DNA of 64,000 bases from Stentor coeruleus (taxonomy: Eukaryota > Ciliophora > Heterotrichea > Heterotrichida > Stentoridae), in the NCBI GenBank assembly GCA_001970955.1, contig MPUH01000011.1:62001-126000 (forward strand), in the 5' to 3' direction. Below are positions 62,770 to 64,000 of the stretch, one piece after another (position 1 is the first letter of the stretch; each line of letters opens with the position of its first letter). Both the position numbers and the translations under genes were made by a program. The notes under the pieces are model-generated. The model made no database searches, had not been told where the DNA came from, and worked only from the letters and a program-made list of their open reading frames with translations.

Positions 62770-64000
62770 TTATTTTCCTATCTTAACATTGTTTATTGTT
62801 TTTTCAAGCATCTCAATCGACTCTTCACAATTTCTTTTAATAATTTCAGTAGAAGTATTCAAGCTTTTAGAGACAAAGTAACTGTTTTCAAGCTTTCTTT
62901 TAGGGCATTCATCTGAAAATTTTATAGAAAAAGGGGCGATATTACTACGGTTAAGCATTATTCGCCGACAATTCAAGCTTTTATCCATAGAAAAACTATT
63001 TTTATAAGTCTGGATCATGTCGAAAGTATCTGAAAACCGAAAAAAGCGTTTATGTTTTTTCATTCTTTCAATTTTAATCAGTGTCCTTCTCATTTTCTCC
63101 CCTATTTCTGAGTCAATATTAAGGTTTATTGAACTTTGGTATATTATTGTATCGTTTTTATGATCTTTTTTTGTTGATCTTTTAGGAGTTTCTATAGGAG
63201 CTTCAATAACAATCGGCATTCCAGTTGTTATAAAATAATAATCTTCATCTAAAAGGCTTTCTTTTCTTATATGCATTTGTGGGATATGCTTAATTTCTTT
63301 AATTTGCACATGTTTTAGCTTTATTGCTGAAACGTTTAAAAGATTCCATTTTTTGTTTTGATCTCGGATAAACTTACATGATAATTCTTCTGCTTTATAC
63401 ATTTTTTTAATGAAGTATTTTTCTAAGAGTTGTTGGCATATTTTCATTGTATTTTGAACATCTGGAAAATTCGTGTTTAAGCAAGTAACAGCTGATTCAT
63501 ACGAAGAAGACCCTTTAACAATACAATTCTGTATTTTTTTTTCATTTAAGCTCGGTACTAATCTTAAACTATTAAGCCTTTCTAGCAAAGATTGGGTATT
63601 TCCAAACATATTCGAACAAAGCTGAGTTTCTCCCATAGATTTCCTAAAATTCACAGACAACTTAACAGGTGAATCTGTATTGTTTACAGTACTCATAGAT
63701 TTTGTAAACCCTTTACCCCTATTATCATTAATTTTATGCAAATTTGTCACAAGGTAATATTTAAATTTTCCTTTCTTATTCAAAAGCACTTTAAGTACAG
63801 ATGCTTTATCACTATTAGAATGTGCGAATTTTTGCATTATCCCTGAAGTTGGAATACGATCTTTTATATATTTTTTAGCGTTTTCAACATCTTTCAAAAG
63901 CTCAATGCTTAAATCCTGATTTTTCACAATAAACTCAGGATATGAATGTTTAGATTTTTCTGTATACGAGAAAAGATTAAAGAACTGATCTAAAACTTTC
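62770..64000 (-). CDS. Hypothetical protein, partial (5' end beyond window)
   Basis: The frame is open from 62770 through the window edge at 64000 (410 codons seen, stop included), with no ATG needed inside: the reading upstream of GTG-KNQDLSIE continues as VLDQFFNLFSYTEKSKHSYP. The true start therefore lies outside. The protein is basic and Ser/Asn-rich with helical stretches (IGEKMRRTLIKIERMKKHKR) and no recognised domain. Codon use matches its neighbours. Function unknown. Confidence 0.72.
   Translation of the reverse strand, partial: KVLDQFFNLFSYTEKSKHSYPEFIVKNQDLSIELLKDVENAKKYIKDRIPTSGIMQKFAHSNSDKASVLKVLLNKKGKFKYYLVTNLHKINDNRGKGFTKSMSTVNNTDSPVKLSVNFRKSMGETQLCSNMFGNTQSLLERLNSLRLVPSLNEKKIQNCIVKGSSSYESAVTCLNTNFPDVQNTMKICQQLLEKYFIKKMYKAEELSCKFIRDQNKKWNLLNVSAIKLKHVQIKEIKHIPQMHIRKESLLDEDYYFITTGMPIVIEAPIETPKRSTKKDHKNDTIIYQSSINLNIDSEIGEKMRRTLIKIERMKKHKRFFRFSDTFDMIQTYKNSFSMDKSLNCRRIMLNRSNIAPFSIKFSDECPKRKLENSYFVSKSLNTSTEIIKRNCEESIEMLEKTINNVKIGK

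Overview
The window looks like macronuclear DNA of a heterotrich ciliate, most likely Stentor coeruleus or a close relative. Four observations point there. (1) The DNA is very AT-rich and genes are closely packed. (2) Frame breaks in recognisable genes are resolved by removing segments of exactly 15 nt that start with GT, end with AG and carry A at position 10. I found 17 of these and no longer introns. (3) TAA, TAG and TGA all end genes, so the code is standard; this excludes the reassigned codes of most ciliates and Blepharisma (UGA = Trp). (4) The gene set is typical of a ciliated alveolate: a calcium-dependent protein kinase, kinesin-9, IFT80, and a P4-ATPase/guanylyl-cyclase fusion.

Layout. 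0.6-12.8 kb: CDPK, kinesin-9, a small Cys-rich membrane protein, mitochondrial uS9, CDH1/FZR1, a RING-CH membrane protein, two unknown proteins and a tandem CCCH zinc-finger protein. 12.9-19.2 kb: one 2,100-codon ATPase/guanylyl cyclase. 20.4-24.6 kb: a small unknown protein, DIM1 rRNA dimethylase and the 75-kDa subunit of complex I. 24.8-36.8 kb: two tandem pairs, kelch/Cys-rich membrane proteins and copines. 37.4-44.9 kb: an unknown basic protein, IFT80, a Pro-rich RING protein, a small unknown protein and an alpha-arrestin-like protein. 45.8-50.5 kb: four tandem seven-helix receptor-like genes. 50.8-54.96 kb: a PUB-UBX p97 cofactor, an LRR/ankyrin protein with six introns, and a cytochrome-b5-domain protein. 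55-64 kb: gene-poor, with two small genes, an MFS transporter and a partial gene running off the end.

Functional themes are inferred. Several genes concern cilia (kinesin-9, IFT80) or calcium, cyclic-nucleotide and receptor signalling (CDPK, copines, guanylyl cyclase, 7TM receptors, arrestin). They do not form an operon; these are separate eukaryotic genes, many divergently or convergently arranged with only tens to hundreds of bases between them.

Cautions. Three single N bases mark assembly joins. Two are flanked by perfect direct repeats (69 and 80 nt) that look like uncollapsed overlaps, and one falsely truncates a kelch gene. The most unusual DNA-level observations are a 73-bp TA-bounded segment inverted between two otherwise collinear receptor spacers, and extreme C-over-G skew on the sense strand upstream of several genes. 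I found no rRNA or tRNA genes, CRISPR arrays, transposons or virus-like elements that I could support.
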